The notes beneath the pieces are model-generated. The model saw nothing but the letters and a program-made list of their open reading frames with translations, did not search any database and was not told the DNA's origin. The position numbers were made by a program, and so were the translations under genes. From assembly GCA_020024515.1 (NCBI GenBank), contig JAHHTR010000135.1, forward strand, positions 1 through 5,676: a stretch of 5,676 nt of DNA, given 5' to 3'. This DNA comes from Angelakisella sp. (lineage in GTDB: Bacteria > Bacillota > Clostridia > Oscillospirales > Ruminococcaceae). Positions 1 through 5,175 of the stretch are shown one piece after another (within the stretch, counting starts at the first letter, position 1; each line of letters begins with the position of its first letter).

Positions 1-17
1 CACGAGACAGCTTAGTT

Positions 18-46
18 ATAATAACACACTTCTTTTTGTTTGTCAA
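18..46 (-). promoter_or_regulatory. Strong leftward sigma-A-type promoter at the window edge
   Basis: Read on the minus strand, a perfect TTGACA -35 (41-46) is followed after exactly 17 bp by TATTAT (18-23), five of six matches to the -10 consensus. Immediately upstream of the -35 are A-tracts at one-turn spacing, resembling an UP element. Transcription would begin at about position 11 and leave the window at once, so the target is unknown. A strong, A-tract-supported promoter would fit a stable RNA or a highly expressed gene, but that is inference. Confidence 0.65.
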
Positions 47-49
47 TAC

Positions 50-84
50 TTTTTTTCAATTTTTTTGTCTTTTTTTGAAAAAAA
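50..84. repeat. Phased A/T tracts (10-bp period)
   Basis: Three seven-base T-tracts lie at 50-56, 60-66 and 70-76, spaced exactly 10 bp apart, followed by a seven-base A-tract at 78-84. Tracts repeated once per helical turn are the classic sequence cause of intrinsic DNA curvature. They sit directly behind the -35 box of the leftward promoter. Read on that promoter's strand, they are the A-rich upstream sequence that can contact the RNA polymerase alpha C-terminal domain. The surroundings are very AT-rich, so part of the pattern could be compositional. Confidence 0.5.
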
Positions 85-269
85 TTTGTTTCCCTTTCTC
101 AAATTCTATGGAAATCCCTTTACAGAGCCTCTTTATGGCTTGAAAGATTTTTTGATTTTTTTCTTGTTTTTTTTTAAACCGATGAAAGAAATCAAATTTT
201 TACTTACTTTATTTTTTAATTTTTTATCATCTATATAATTGTCTCCACTAAAAAATATATTGATTTTTA

Positions 270-298
270 TTGTATTTTTATTTTTTATTCTGTATAAT
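270..298 (+). promoter_or_regulatory. Promoter of the TrmN6-type methyltransferase gene
   Basis: A perfect TATAAT -10 (293-298) lies 17 bp downstream of TTGTAT (270-275), which keeps the critical TTG of the -35 box but only three of six positions. Initiation would be near 305, giving a leader of about 28 nt that contains the ribosome-binding site GGAGAG (319-324). AT-rich sequence makes chance TATAAT matches common; position and spacing are what support this one. Confidence 0.5.
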
Positions 299-332
299 TT
301 TAATATTGAATAAATAATGGAGAGTTTTTATA

Positions 333-1076
333 ATGAATAACATTGTATTTGACACATTAAATAATAATTTCGCTATTGCTACATCAAAGGAACATCGTCC
401 TGTTACAGATGCTATACTGTTATCTGCTTTTGCAAATGTAAAAAAGTATTATATCTGTTGTGATTTATGTTCAGGCTGTGGCATTATTCCTTTCTTATGG
501 TATGCACATAATATAAATCCAAAAACAACCTATGCAGTTGAAATTCAAGAACTTGCATATAATCAAATGGCGCTTACACAAGAAAAGAACAATTTGAATG
601 ATGTATTTTTTCCTATTAATGAAGACTTAAATAATTTACAGGGGAAAATACAGAACGGAAGTGTTGATATTATTACATGTAACCCTCCATATAAAATAGA
701 AGGTGCAGGTATCCCATGCGATAATGAAAAAAGGAACATTGCTCGTCATGAAGGATCTTGTACTCTTGATGATATATGTAGAGTTTCTTCTAAGTTATTA
801 AAACCGAGTGGTAGTCTATGTATTTGTCAGCGTCCCGAAAGAATAGCGGATATTTTTTTAACAATGCGTAACTATAATATAGAACCCAAAAGAATGAGAC
901 TGGTTCAAAAACGTATAGACACTGCCCCATGGCTTGTACTTATTGAAGGAAAAAAACAACGAAAACCGTTTTTGCAAGTGGAAGCACCTTTAATTACCCG
1001 AAATAACGGAGATTTTTCCGATGAAATGAATAAAATTTATTCAACAGGAAAAATGGATATTAACATTAAACGTTAG
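333..1076 (+). CDS. trmN6: TrmN6/YfiC-type tRNA1(Val) adenine-37 N6-methyltransferase
   Basis: A class I S-adenosylmethionine-dependent methyltransferase of 247 residues, close to the roughly 245 of E. coli TrmN (YfiC), which makes N6-methyladenosine at A37 of tRNA-Val. SAM-binding motif I is DLCSGCG at residues 44-50, and the acidic residue that binds the SAM ribose is probably E70 (AVEI). The N6-adenine catalytic motif IV is NPPY at 117-120. The family hallmarks TDAILL (25-30) and ARHE (137-140) are also present. The start at 333 has GGAGAG 8 bp upstream. The HD-domain gene follows after 62 bp with no terminator between, so partial co-transcription is likely. The protein should be cytosolic. 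The exact tRNA substrate in Clostridia is inferred from the family; the fold and reaction class are firm. The closest Bacillus counterpart would be YabB, but the rsmI gene that often accompanies it is not seen here. Confidence 0.88.
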   Translation: MNNIVFDTLNNNFAIATSKEHRPVTDAILLSAFANVKKYYICCDLCSGCGIIPFLWYAHNINPKTTYAVEIQELAYNQMALTQEKNNLNDVFFPINEDLNNLQGKIQNGSVDIITCNPPYKIEGAGIPCDNEKRNIARHEGSCTLDDICRVSSKLLKPSGSLCICQRPERIADIFLTMRNYNIEPKRMRLVQKRIDTAPWLVLIEGKKQRKPFLQVEAPLITRNNGDFSDEMNKIYSTGKMDINIKR

Positions 1077-1093
1077 TATTCTACATATTAATA

Positions 1094-1102
1094 TGATATA
1101 AT
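1094..1102 (+). promoter_or_regulatory. Extended -10 promoter ahead of the HD-domain gene
   Basis: TGATATAAT is a perfect TATAAT (1097-1102) with the extended TG element (1094-1095), 18 bp after the stop of the methyltransferase gene. The -35 region holds only a weak TTAGTA (1073-1078), which is tolerable for an extended -10 promoter. Initiation would be near 1109, just upstream of the AAGGAGGT ribosome-binding site. The HD gene may therefore be transcribed both by read-through and on its own. Confidence 0.45.
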
Positions 1103-1138
1103 ATATAGTAAATAAGAAGTATTTAAGGAGGTTATTTT

Positions 1139-1738
1139 ATGACAGAATCAGAGTTAGGTGAACTTAAACAAAAGTTCATTGATATTTTCAGCAGTAACGT
1201 TACACGAGACGGCAAAAACGAATTATTGGACTGGTTAATAGGTACTGATTTTTTTACAGCTCCTGCCAGCACAAAATTTCATTGTGCCTGCGAAGGCGGA
1301 TTACTTATGCACAGCTTAAATGTATATAATGTATTTATGGATAAACATTATGAAGAAGGTAAAGACACTCTTGAAAGTGTAACTATTGCTACACTTTTAC
1401 ACGATTTATGCAAGGCACAATTCTATAAAAAGAGCTTTCGTAATGTAAAAAACGAAACAACAGGTGCATGGGAGAAAAAAGAAGTTTTTCAAATTGACGA
1501 TGTTTTTCCTTATGGACATGGCGAAAAAAGTGTATTTTTGATTGAAAGATTTATTCGACTAAAAACTTCCGAGGCAGTTGCTATTCGTTGGCACATGGGC
1601 GGATTTGATGAGGCTGTTCGTGGTGGTTCATTTGCAATAAGTCAAGCTTATGATAAATATCCACTTGCCGTTAAACTTCATCTTTCCGATTTAGAGGCTA
1701 CATATTTACACGAAAAAGGTACAAGTAGTGTACGATAA
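1139..1738 (+). CDS. Stand-alone HD-domain phosphohydrolase
   Basis: A 199-residue predicted metal-dependent phosphohydrolase of the HD superfamily. Candidate metal ligands appear in the expected order: H58 in GGLLMHSL, the HD doublet H88-D89 in LLHDL, H127 in GHGEKS, H152 in IRWHMG and D184 in LHLSDLEA. Six ligands would suit a two-metal centre. The spacing recalls the C-terminal HD domain of the 3'-5' exoribonuclease YhaM, but the N-terminal OB-type nucleic-acid-binding part of YhaM is missing. There is no signal peptide or membrane segment, so it should be cytosolic. The start is firm: AAGGAGGT (1125-1132) lies 6 bp before ATG. It follows the tRNA methyltransferase and is closed by a strong terminator 15 bp after the stop. 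The substrate is unknown; a nucleotide, a cyclic nucleotide or an RNA end are all possible for this superfamily. Confidence 0.85.
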   Translation: MTESELGELKQKFIDIFSSNVTRDGKNELLDWLIGTDFFTAPASTKFHCACEGGLLMHSLNVYNVFMDKHYEEGKDTLESVTIATLLHDLCKAQFYKKSFRNVKNETTGAWEKKEVFQIDDVFPYGHGEKSVFLIERFIRLKTSEAVAIRWHMGGFDEAVRGGSFAISQAYDKYPLAVKLHLSDLEATYLHEKGTSSVR

Positions 1739-1753
1739 TATATAAGTATATAC

Positions 1754-1794
1754 AAAAAGAGACTTACTGTTTATATAACAATAAGTCTCTTTTT
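1754..1794. terminator. Strong, potentially bidirectional intrinsic terminator
   Basis: A perfect 13-bp stem pairs 1754-1766 with 1782-1794. After one mismatch, four more pairs (TGTT with AACA) close a 5-nt loop. The stem ends in five A on one side and five T on the other, so it provides a U-tract in either direction. It ends the rightward methyltransferase-HD unit. It could also stop leftward transcripts running on from ttcA, although it lies about 190 bp beyond that gene. Confidence 0.9.
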
Positions 1795-1815
1795 GGGTGT
1801 GTGTTTTTTTGAGGA

Positions 1816-1875
1816 GGGTAGTAATCGTACTTAAAATATCTTGTTTATCAAGTACAAGTATATTATACCCTTTTT
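1816..1875 (+). repeat. Long imperfect stem-loop followed by T5
   Basis: GGGTA (1816-1820) pairs with TACCC (1866-1870), TAAT (1822-1825) with ATTA (1862-1865), and GTACTT (1827-1832) with AAGTAC (1850-1855). Small bulges separate the segments, and TTTTT follows at 1871-1875. On the plus strand this looks like a second, weaker terminator just after the strong one. On the minus strand no T-tract follows, so it is a poor terminator for ttcA. A competing CTTGT/ACAAG pairing lies inside. Nothing else was seen in the gap 1795-1987 apart from an AT-rich imperfect hairpin near 1914-1945. Confidence 0.35.
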
Positions 1876-1987
1876 ATAATTAAATATGTTACAACAAAGT
1901 AAATAATTTTAGTTGCATTATTTAAATATTATTTAATAATTTGCGTATTTTTTTCTATTTTGTTTAAATAAAGACTATAAAGAGCTT

Positions 1988-2698
1988 TTACCAACCACTG
2001 ACATGTGAATTCTTTAATGCACCGTATATTCTCTTTTTTACCCCCGGCATTTCTTTTTCAAGTTCATTTAACCATTCTTTTGTTTTTTCACGATTGGTTA
2101 TTTTATCCACAGGACATTTACTCTTTACTACCGGAAAATTATTTTTATATATTGCGTGTTTAATTTTACGTTCTGACGCATATATAAGAGGCCTTATCAC
2201 AGTAACATCTTTTCTACTCAAATATGTCACAGGTGAAAAACAACCTACTCTGCCCTCATTAAACAGGTTCATTATTAATGTTTGCATAGCATCATCGGCA
2301 TGGTGACCCAGTGCCACCTTATTGCAATTATACTCCTTTGCGCAATCATGCAATGCACCACGACGCATTCTGGCACAAAGGGAACAAGGATTACTCTCTT
2401 TTCTTATATTAAATACTATTTCCGCTATGTCTGTATGTTTTACATAATACTCAAAATTATATTGCTCGGCAAGTTTCTCTATCTCACTGTAATCCCCCTC
2501 TGTTCCGTCAACCGATGAATCCAATGTTACACCGACAATAGAAAAATCTACACCCATAAACTCACGCAAACGAGCAAGTCCGACAAGCATTATAACAGAA
2601 TCCTTGCCACCCGATACTCCTACAAGTACTCTGTCTCCATCTTCTATCATTTTATAATCTGTTATAGCCTTTCGCATTAAACCCAACATTTCTTGCAT
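1988..2698 (-). CDS. ttcA: TtcA-family tRNA 2-thiocytidine synthase (PP-loop, Fe-S)
   Basis: A 236-residue N-type ATP pyrophosphatase. The PP-loop SGGKDS is at residues 29-34, which adenylates the target base. A CSLC motif (C105, C108) and a third cysteine in KSKCPVD (C195) match the three cysteines that hold the iron-sulfur cluster of E. coli TtcA. GHHADD at 131-136 is also typical of the family. In E. coli the enzyme thiolates cytidine 32 of some tRNAs. This protein is shorter than E. coli TtcA (about 311 residues), mainly at the ends, as in short Gram-positive members. The start is supported by AGAGGT (2708-2713), 9 bp upstream. It follows the helicase gene after 50 bp with no terminator, so it is probably co-transcribed. 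The family is clear; the exact base modified is inferred, and related PP-loop thiolases act on other positions. Confidence 0.85.
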   Translation of the reverse strand: MQEMLGLMRKAITDYKMIEDGDRVLVGVSGGKDSVIMLVGLARLREFMGVDFSIVGVTLDSSVDGTEGDYSEIEKLAEQYNFEYYVKHTDIAEIVFNIRKESNPCSLCARMRRGALHDCAKEYNCNKVALGHHADDAMQTLIMNLFNEGRVGCFSPVTYLSRKDVTVIRPLIYASERKIKHAIYKNNFPVVKSKCPVDKITNREKTKEWLNELEKEMPGVKKRIYGALKNSHVSGW

Positions 2699-2748
2699 AC
2701 TCTTTACACCTCTTTTAATTTATAAATATACTTATTTTAATTTAAACT

Positions 2749-4515
2749 TTATTTTGATTTTTTATTTCTACCTAAACCTTTGTGTTCTCTGCCTTTTCTT
2801 GCTCTGCCATCTTTGTATTTATCTTTGTTCTTATCTTTATTTTTTGGTGGCTCGTCACTGTATGGTTTTACATTTACCTTTACACCGTTAATTTTTGTAC
2901 CATCAAGTATTTCTGCTGTATCGTGTACTCTTTCTTTTGGTAGTGATACAAGTGAATACTCACGATAAACATCTATTTTACCTATTTCTTTGCCTGACAT
3001 ACCTGTGCTTTCTGTAATAGCACCCACTAGGTGATTTGCGGCTACTTTGTGTTGTCTGCCAACATTTATACGAATACGTGTTATATTATCACCATTTTCA
3101 TAATTTTTCTTTTGACCGCGTGATGTACGGTGATAATTATCTTTTGCATTCTTTGGTTCTTCTATCTCTGTTATTTCCGGAGGATTTCCAAAAGCAAGTT
3201 GAAGTGCAGCCGCCGCTATATTTTCGGCAGATATGCCTATATCAACAAGATTTTTCACTATTTTTTCGTAATCAAATATACCCTCATTAAGTTTTTCAAG
3301 TATTATCTTTTTGTTTTTCTCATTAATTGTCTTTAATACATCTTTTTGTTTAGGTAGTGATGAAAGTTCCACATTTGCATCAACGGAACGTGCCATTCTG
3401 AAAAAGTCATCTGTCTGTCTACCATAGCAGCATAGAGTAATAGCTGTACCCTCTCTGCCCGCTCTTCCTGTTCTTCCTATACGGTGCACATAGTATTCGC
3501 TGTTTTGCGGAATATCATAGTTTATTACAAGGTCTATATCTTTTACATCAATACCTCTTGCGGCAACATCTGTTGCAACAAGTATCTGCGTCTTACCTTT
3601 TTTATAGTCACCCATTACACGTGTACGTTGTGATTGTTTTAAATCTCCATGAATACCGGCAGATTCAAAATTAAGTTCATTTAGCTTTTCAGCTATTTCG
3701 TCTGTCATAAGTTTTGTATTTGTAAATACAAGACAACGTGTAGGGTTATAGTATTGCAGTAAGAGTATAAGAGCATCTGTCTTGCTACCCTTTGGCACAC
3801 GATATGCAAATTGTTTGATTTTTTGTACTGTAACCTTGTTTGCAACAGATACGAGCACAGGGTCTTTTTGGAATTTACGTGTAATTTCCATTATCGGCTT
3901 TGGCATTGTTGCAGAAAAAAGTACTGTTTGGTGTTCTTGTTCTATTGCAGATAAAATTGTTTCTATATCTTCACAAAAGCCCATTGATAGCATCTCATCA
4001 GCTTCATCAAGAACAACCATTTTTATATTATCCATTTTAAGTGTTCTTCTACGCAAATGGTCCATTACTCGTCCCGGAGTACCCACAACTATATTTGCTC
4101 GTTTTAGGTCAAATATTTGTCTTTCCATAGGAGCGCCACCGTAAACCTCAGCAATTTTTACACCTTTTAGTTTTTTTGCAACTTTGCGTAGTTCATCACC
4201 TGCTTGCATTGCCAGTTCCCTCGTCGGACACAAAATTATAACTTGTGCCTTACTTAATTCTCTGTCTATCATTTGCAGTGCAGGTATACCAAAAGCTATT
4301 GTCTTACCTGTTCCTGTTTGGCTCTTTCCTATTATATCTTTCCCTTCACTGATTACCGGCAAAGATTTTGCTTGAATTTCAGTTGCATATTCAAAACCTC
4401 TTTCGTCAAGTGCCGACATAATTTCCGAACAAATAGGAAGATCCTTAAATCTTACTCTATTCATTTCTTGTTGTTCTTCCTGTTGTGTGTTTTCAATATT
4501 ATTTTCTTTGTTCAT
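2749..4515 (-). CDS. deaD: DeaD/CsdA-type DEAD-box RNA helicase with DbpA-type RNA-binding domain
   Basis: An ATP-dependent RNA helicase of 588 residues, of the kind that acts in ribosome assembly, mRNA turnover and cold adaptation. Numbered from the chosen start: a Q-motif region near 42-52, motif I SQTGTGKT at 65-72, CPTREL at 96-101, TPGR at 146-149, DEAD at 170-173, SAT at 201-203, ATDVAARGID at 314-323 and HRIGRTGR at 344-351. A linker follows, then a DbpA-type RNA-binding domain at about 478-553 (GRQHKVAA, GKEIGKIDV, YSLVSLP), then a Lys/Arg-rich tail. The longest frame opens at 4596, but that ATG lacks a ribosome-binding site; the ATG at 4515 has AAGGAA (4521-4526) in the right place. 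An internal ATG 17 codons further on is possible. The tail resembles CsdA/DeaD more than the short DbpA; cold induction is family knowledge, not shown here. ttcA lies downstream in the same direction. Confidence 0.9.
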   Translation of the reverse strand: MNKENNIENTQQEEQQEMNRVRFKDLPICSEIMSALDERGFEYATEIQAKSLPVISEGKDIIGKSQTGTGKTIAFGIPALQMIDRELSKAQVIILCPTRELAMQAGDELRKVAKKLKGVKIAEVYGGAPMERQIFDLKRANIVVGTPGRVMDHLRRRTLKMDNIKMVVLDEADEMLSMGFCEDIETILSAIEQEHQTVLFSATMPKPIMEITRKFQKDPVLVSVANKVTVQKIKQFAYRVPKGSKTDALILLLQYYNPTRCLVFTNTKLMTDEIAEKLNELNFESAGIHGDLKQSQRTRVMGDYKKGKTQILVATDVAARGIDVKDIDLVINYDIPQNSEYYVHRIGRTGRAGREGTAITLCCYGRQTDDFFRMARSVDANVELSSLPKQKDVLKTINEKNKKIILEKLNEGIFDYEKIVKNLVDIGISAENIAAAALQLAFGNPPEITEIEEPKNAKDNYHRTSRGQKKNYENGDNITRIRINVGRQHKVAANHLVGAITESTGMSGKEIGKIDVYREYSLVSLPKERVHDTAEILDGTKINGVKVNVKPYSDEPPKNKDKNKDKYKDGRARKGREHKGLGRNKKSK

Positions 4516-4598
4516 TGATTTTCCTTTTCTTCCACTTAATATTTTTGTTGTTATACAGCTTTTTATTTTCTGTTTATTTGTATTTTTTAAATACATTC

Positions 4599-4755
4599 AA
4601 GCTCGCAGAAATACTGTTCTCTTATAAATAAATATTAAGAATAACAAAGTCTTACATTATACTGTCCACACTGTTTTGTTTTATCACAAAAACAAAATAC
4701 ATACACAAATTTTTATTCTATACTTATATTATACAATAAAAATTATTGCGAGCTT
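4599..4755. repeat. 9-bp inverted repeat flanking the helicase leader region
   Basis: AAGCTCGCA (4599-4607) and its exact reverse complement TGCGAGCTT (4747-4755) lie 139 bp apart, upstream of the helicase gene. With five G/C in nine positions they stand out from the AT-rich surroundings. In a transcript that starts upstream of 4755, the arms could pair and close a large leader domain. The distal arm ends 2 bp before the unused ATG at 4596. If transcription starts downstream of 4747, the repeat could only act as DNA. Function unknown. Confidence 0.4.
4656..4661 (-). promoter_or_regulatory. Candidate -10 box for the helicase gene
   Basis: A perfect TATAAT on the minus strand (context ACAG-TATAAT-GTAAG) would start transcription near 4649 and give a leader of about 134 nt. 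No convincing -35 box is found at 16-18 bp. The best TTG-containing match (4684-4689) is 22 bp away. A second TATAAT lies at 4728-4733, also without a clear -35. The true start of the helicase transcript is therefore uncertain, and a start as far up as 4866 is not excluded. Confidence 0.3.
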
Positions 4756-4770
4756 ATACTTTCACCGATT

Positions 4771-4801
4771 AAAAAAACGAAGCTAAATATTTTGCTTCGT
4801 T
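4771..4801 (-). terminator. Intrinsic terminator of the candidate small RNA
   Basis: On the minus strand an 8-bp perfect stem AACGAAGC/GCTTCGTT (4794-4801 with 4776-4783), with two more pairs after one mismatch, is followed by an uninterrupted seven-T tract (4771-4777). On the plus strand the T-tract is missing, so the element acts on leftward transcription. It lies 256 bp upstream of the helicase start. It ends either a separate short RNA or an attenuated helicase leader. Confidence 0.8.
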
Positions 4802-4868
4802 ACTGTATTTTTATATGTCTTGTTTATTTTATATTGACATAATACAACTGACAAATTTTATTGCCAGT
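4771..4868 (-). ncRNA. Candidate structured small RNA or leader RNA (about 98 nt)
   Basis: Reading leftward from a predicted start at about 4866-4868, the RNA could form three consecutive stem-loops. The first pairs 4861-4868 (ACUGGCAA) with 4847-4854 (UUGUCAGU) around a 6-nt loop, using one G-U pair. The second pairs 4842-4846 plus 4836-4841 (UGUAU, UAUGUC) with 4814-4819 and 4804-4808 (GACAUA, AUACA), with a 5-nt bulge. The third is the terminator. The G-U pair would be an A-C mismatch on the opposite strand, so folding favours the minus-strand RNA. No open frame longer than three codons follows an ATG. I do not recognise an RNA family. It could act on its own or be an attenuator leader for the helicase gene downstream. 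Existence is inferred from promoter, folding and terminator together. Confidence 0.5.
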
Positions 4869-4872
4869 CGCT

Positions 4873-4901
4873 ATTGTATCATACTAAAAAGTACAATGCA
4901 A
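4873..4901 (-). promoter_or_regulatory. Extended -10 promoter of the candidate small RNA
   Basis: On the minus strand TGATACAAT is an extended -10: TG, one base, then TACAAT at 4873-4878 (five of six matches). TTGCAT at 4896-4901 is a weak -35 at the ideal 17-bp spacing. Initiation would be near 4866, at the base of the first predicted stem-loop. A second candidate, TTGTCA (4849-4854) with TAAAAT (4826-4831) at 17 bp, would start inside the RNA and is less attractive. Confidence 0.45.
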
Positions 4902-5011
4902 ACAAAAAATATTAATTTTTTTGTAAATATTGTTTCTTTTAAAAAAATTACTATTATTCCACCAAAAAGGGAGAATTTTTATATCTGTTTTGACAATATG
5001 TTTTTATTCAC

Positions 5012-5032
5012 ATTATACAATATATTATACAA
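5012..5032. repeat. Tandem ATTATACAA repeat
   Basis: ATTATACAA occurs at 5012-5020 and again at 5024-5032, a 12-bp period, directly abutting the spoVM terminator. A third exact copy lies at 4728-4736, upstream of the helicase gene. On the minus strand it reads TTGTATAAT, which contains a -10-like hexamer. In such AT-rich DNA some recurrence is expected by chance, so no function is claimed. Confidence 0.25.
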
Positions 5033-5062
5033 AAAAGGACGGCTACACTAACCGCCCTTTTT
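5031..5062 (-). terminator. Intrinsic terminator of the spoVM unit
   Basis: On the minus strand AAAAAGGGCGG pairs with CCGTCCTTTTT around a 9-nt loop and runs into a T-tract (5031-5036). The stem is fully paired as minus-strand RNA, including a G-U, whereas the plus-strand copy has an A-C mismatch at the same place (5039/5055). That marks it as a leftward terminator. It begins 2 bp after the spoVM stop codon. Confidence 0.88.
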
Positions 5063-5064
5063 AT

Positions 5065-5148
5065 TTATGTATCATTCTTTTTAATTTTAAAAACCATTCG
5101 CAAAAAACCTGAAATAAATCGAGGACTTCTAAGAACTACAACCTTCAT
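5065..5148 (-). CDS. spoVM: Stage V sporulation protein SpoVM
   Basis: A 27-residue peptide aligning without gaps to Bacillus subtilis SpoVM (26 residues). SpoVM is an amphipathic helix that recognises the convex forespore membrane in the mother cell and anchors the coat base-layer ATPase SpoIVA. The product opens MKVVVLRSPRF, against MKFYTIKLPKF in B. subtilis. The shared features are M1-K2, a basic residue at 7, P9 (the proline needed for correct localisation), basic residue 10, F11, G14 and R17, with a charged Lys-rich end. The start is well supported: GAGAGGAGA (5157-5165) places AGGAG 9 bp from ATG. It lies 27 bp downstream of a small membrane-protein gene in the same direction and is followed at once by a terminator. 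This marks the organism as an endospore former or a descendant of one. The short length limits statistical certainty, but length, P9, ribosome-binding site and context agree. Confidence 0.85.
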   Translation of the reverse strand: MKVVVLRSPRFISGFLRMVFKIKKNDT

Positions 5149-5175
5149 ATAAATATTCTCCTCTCAAAAAATTAA

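Larger units (their letters stand above)
1..332. other. Divergent intergenic region, T-rich on the plus strand
   Basis: No gene of credible length lies here on either strand. The only short frame on the plus strand, starting with ATG at about 109, is 11 codons long and has no ribosome-binding site. The stretch holds a leftward promoter at the left edge with phased T-tracts behind it, and a rightward promoter close to the methyltransferase gene. Between them (about 85-260) it is low-complexity T-rich sequence. A weak AGCC/GGCT hairpin near 125-140 is too short to call a terminator. The layout is that of a divergent promoter region. Confidence 0.7.

Noticed and set aside
122..153. Weak hairpin AGCC/GGCT followed by a T-tract on the plus strand
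   Set aside because: The stem has only four or five pairs and no upstream rightward gene is visible that would need a terminator.
2094..4518. Several plus-strand open frames of 60-120 codons
   Set aside because: They lie opposite the ttcA and helicase genes, whose families are certain. They lack ribosome-binding sites and recognisable domains.
4990..5019. Plus-strand TTGACA with TATACA at 18 bp, and another TTGACA at 4834-4839
   Set aside because: The -35 boxes are perfect but the -10 boxes are poor, and no rightward gene follows. They may be chance matches, although antisense transcription cannot be excluded.
4815..5112. Two plus-strand open frames (4815-5051 and 4930-5112)
   Set aside because: Neither has a ribosome-binding site. 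The composition is AT-driven (Phe, Ile, Tyr, Lys), and they run across the candidate small RNA, the spoVM terminator and spoVM on the opposite strand.
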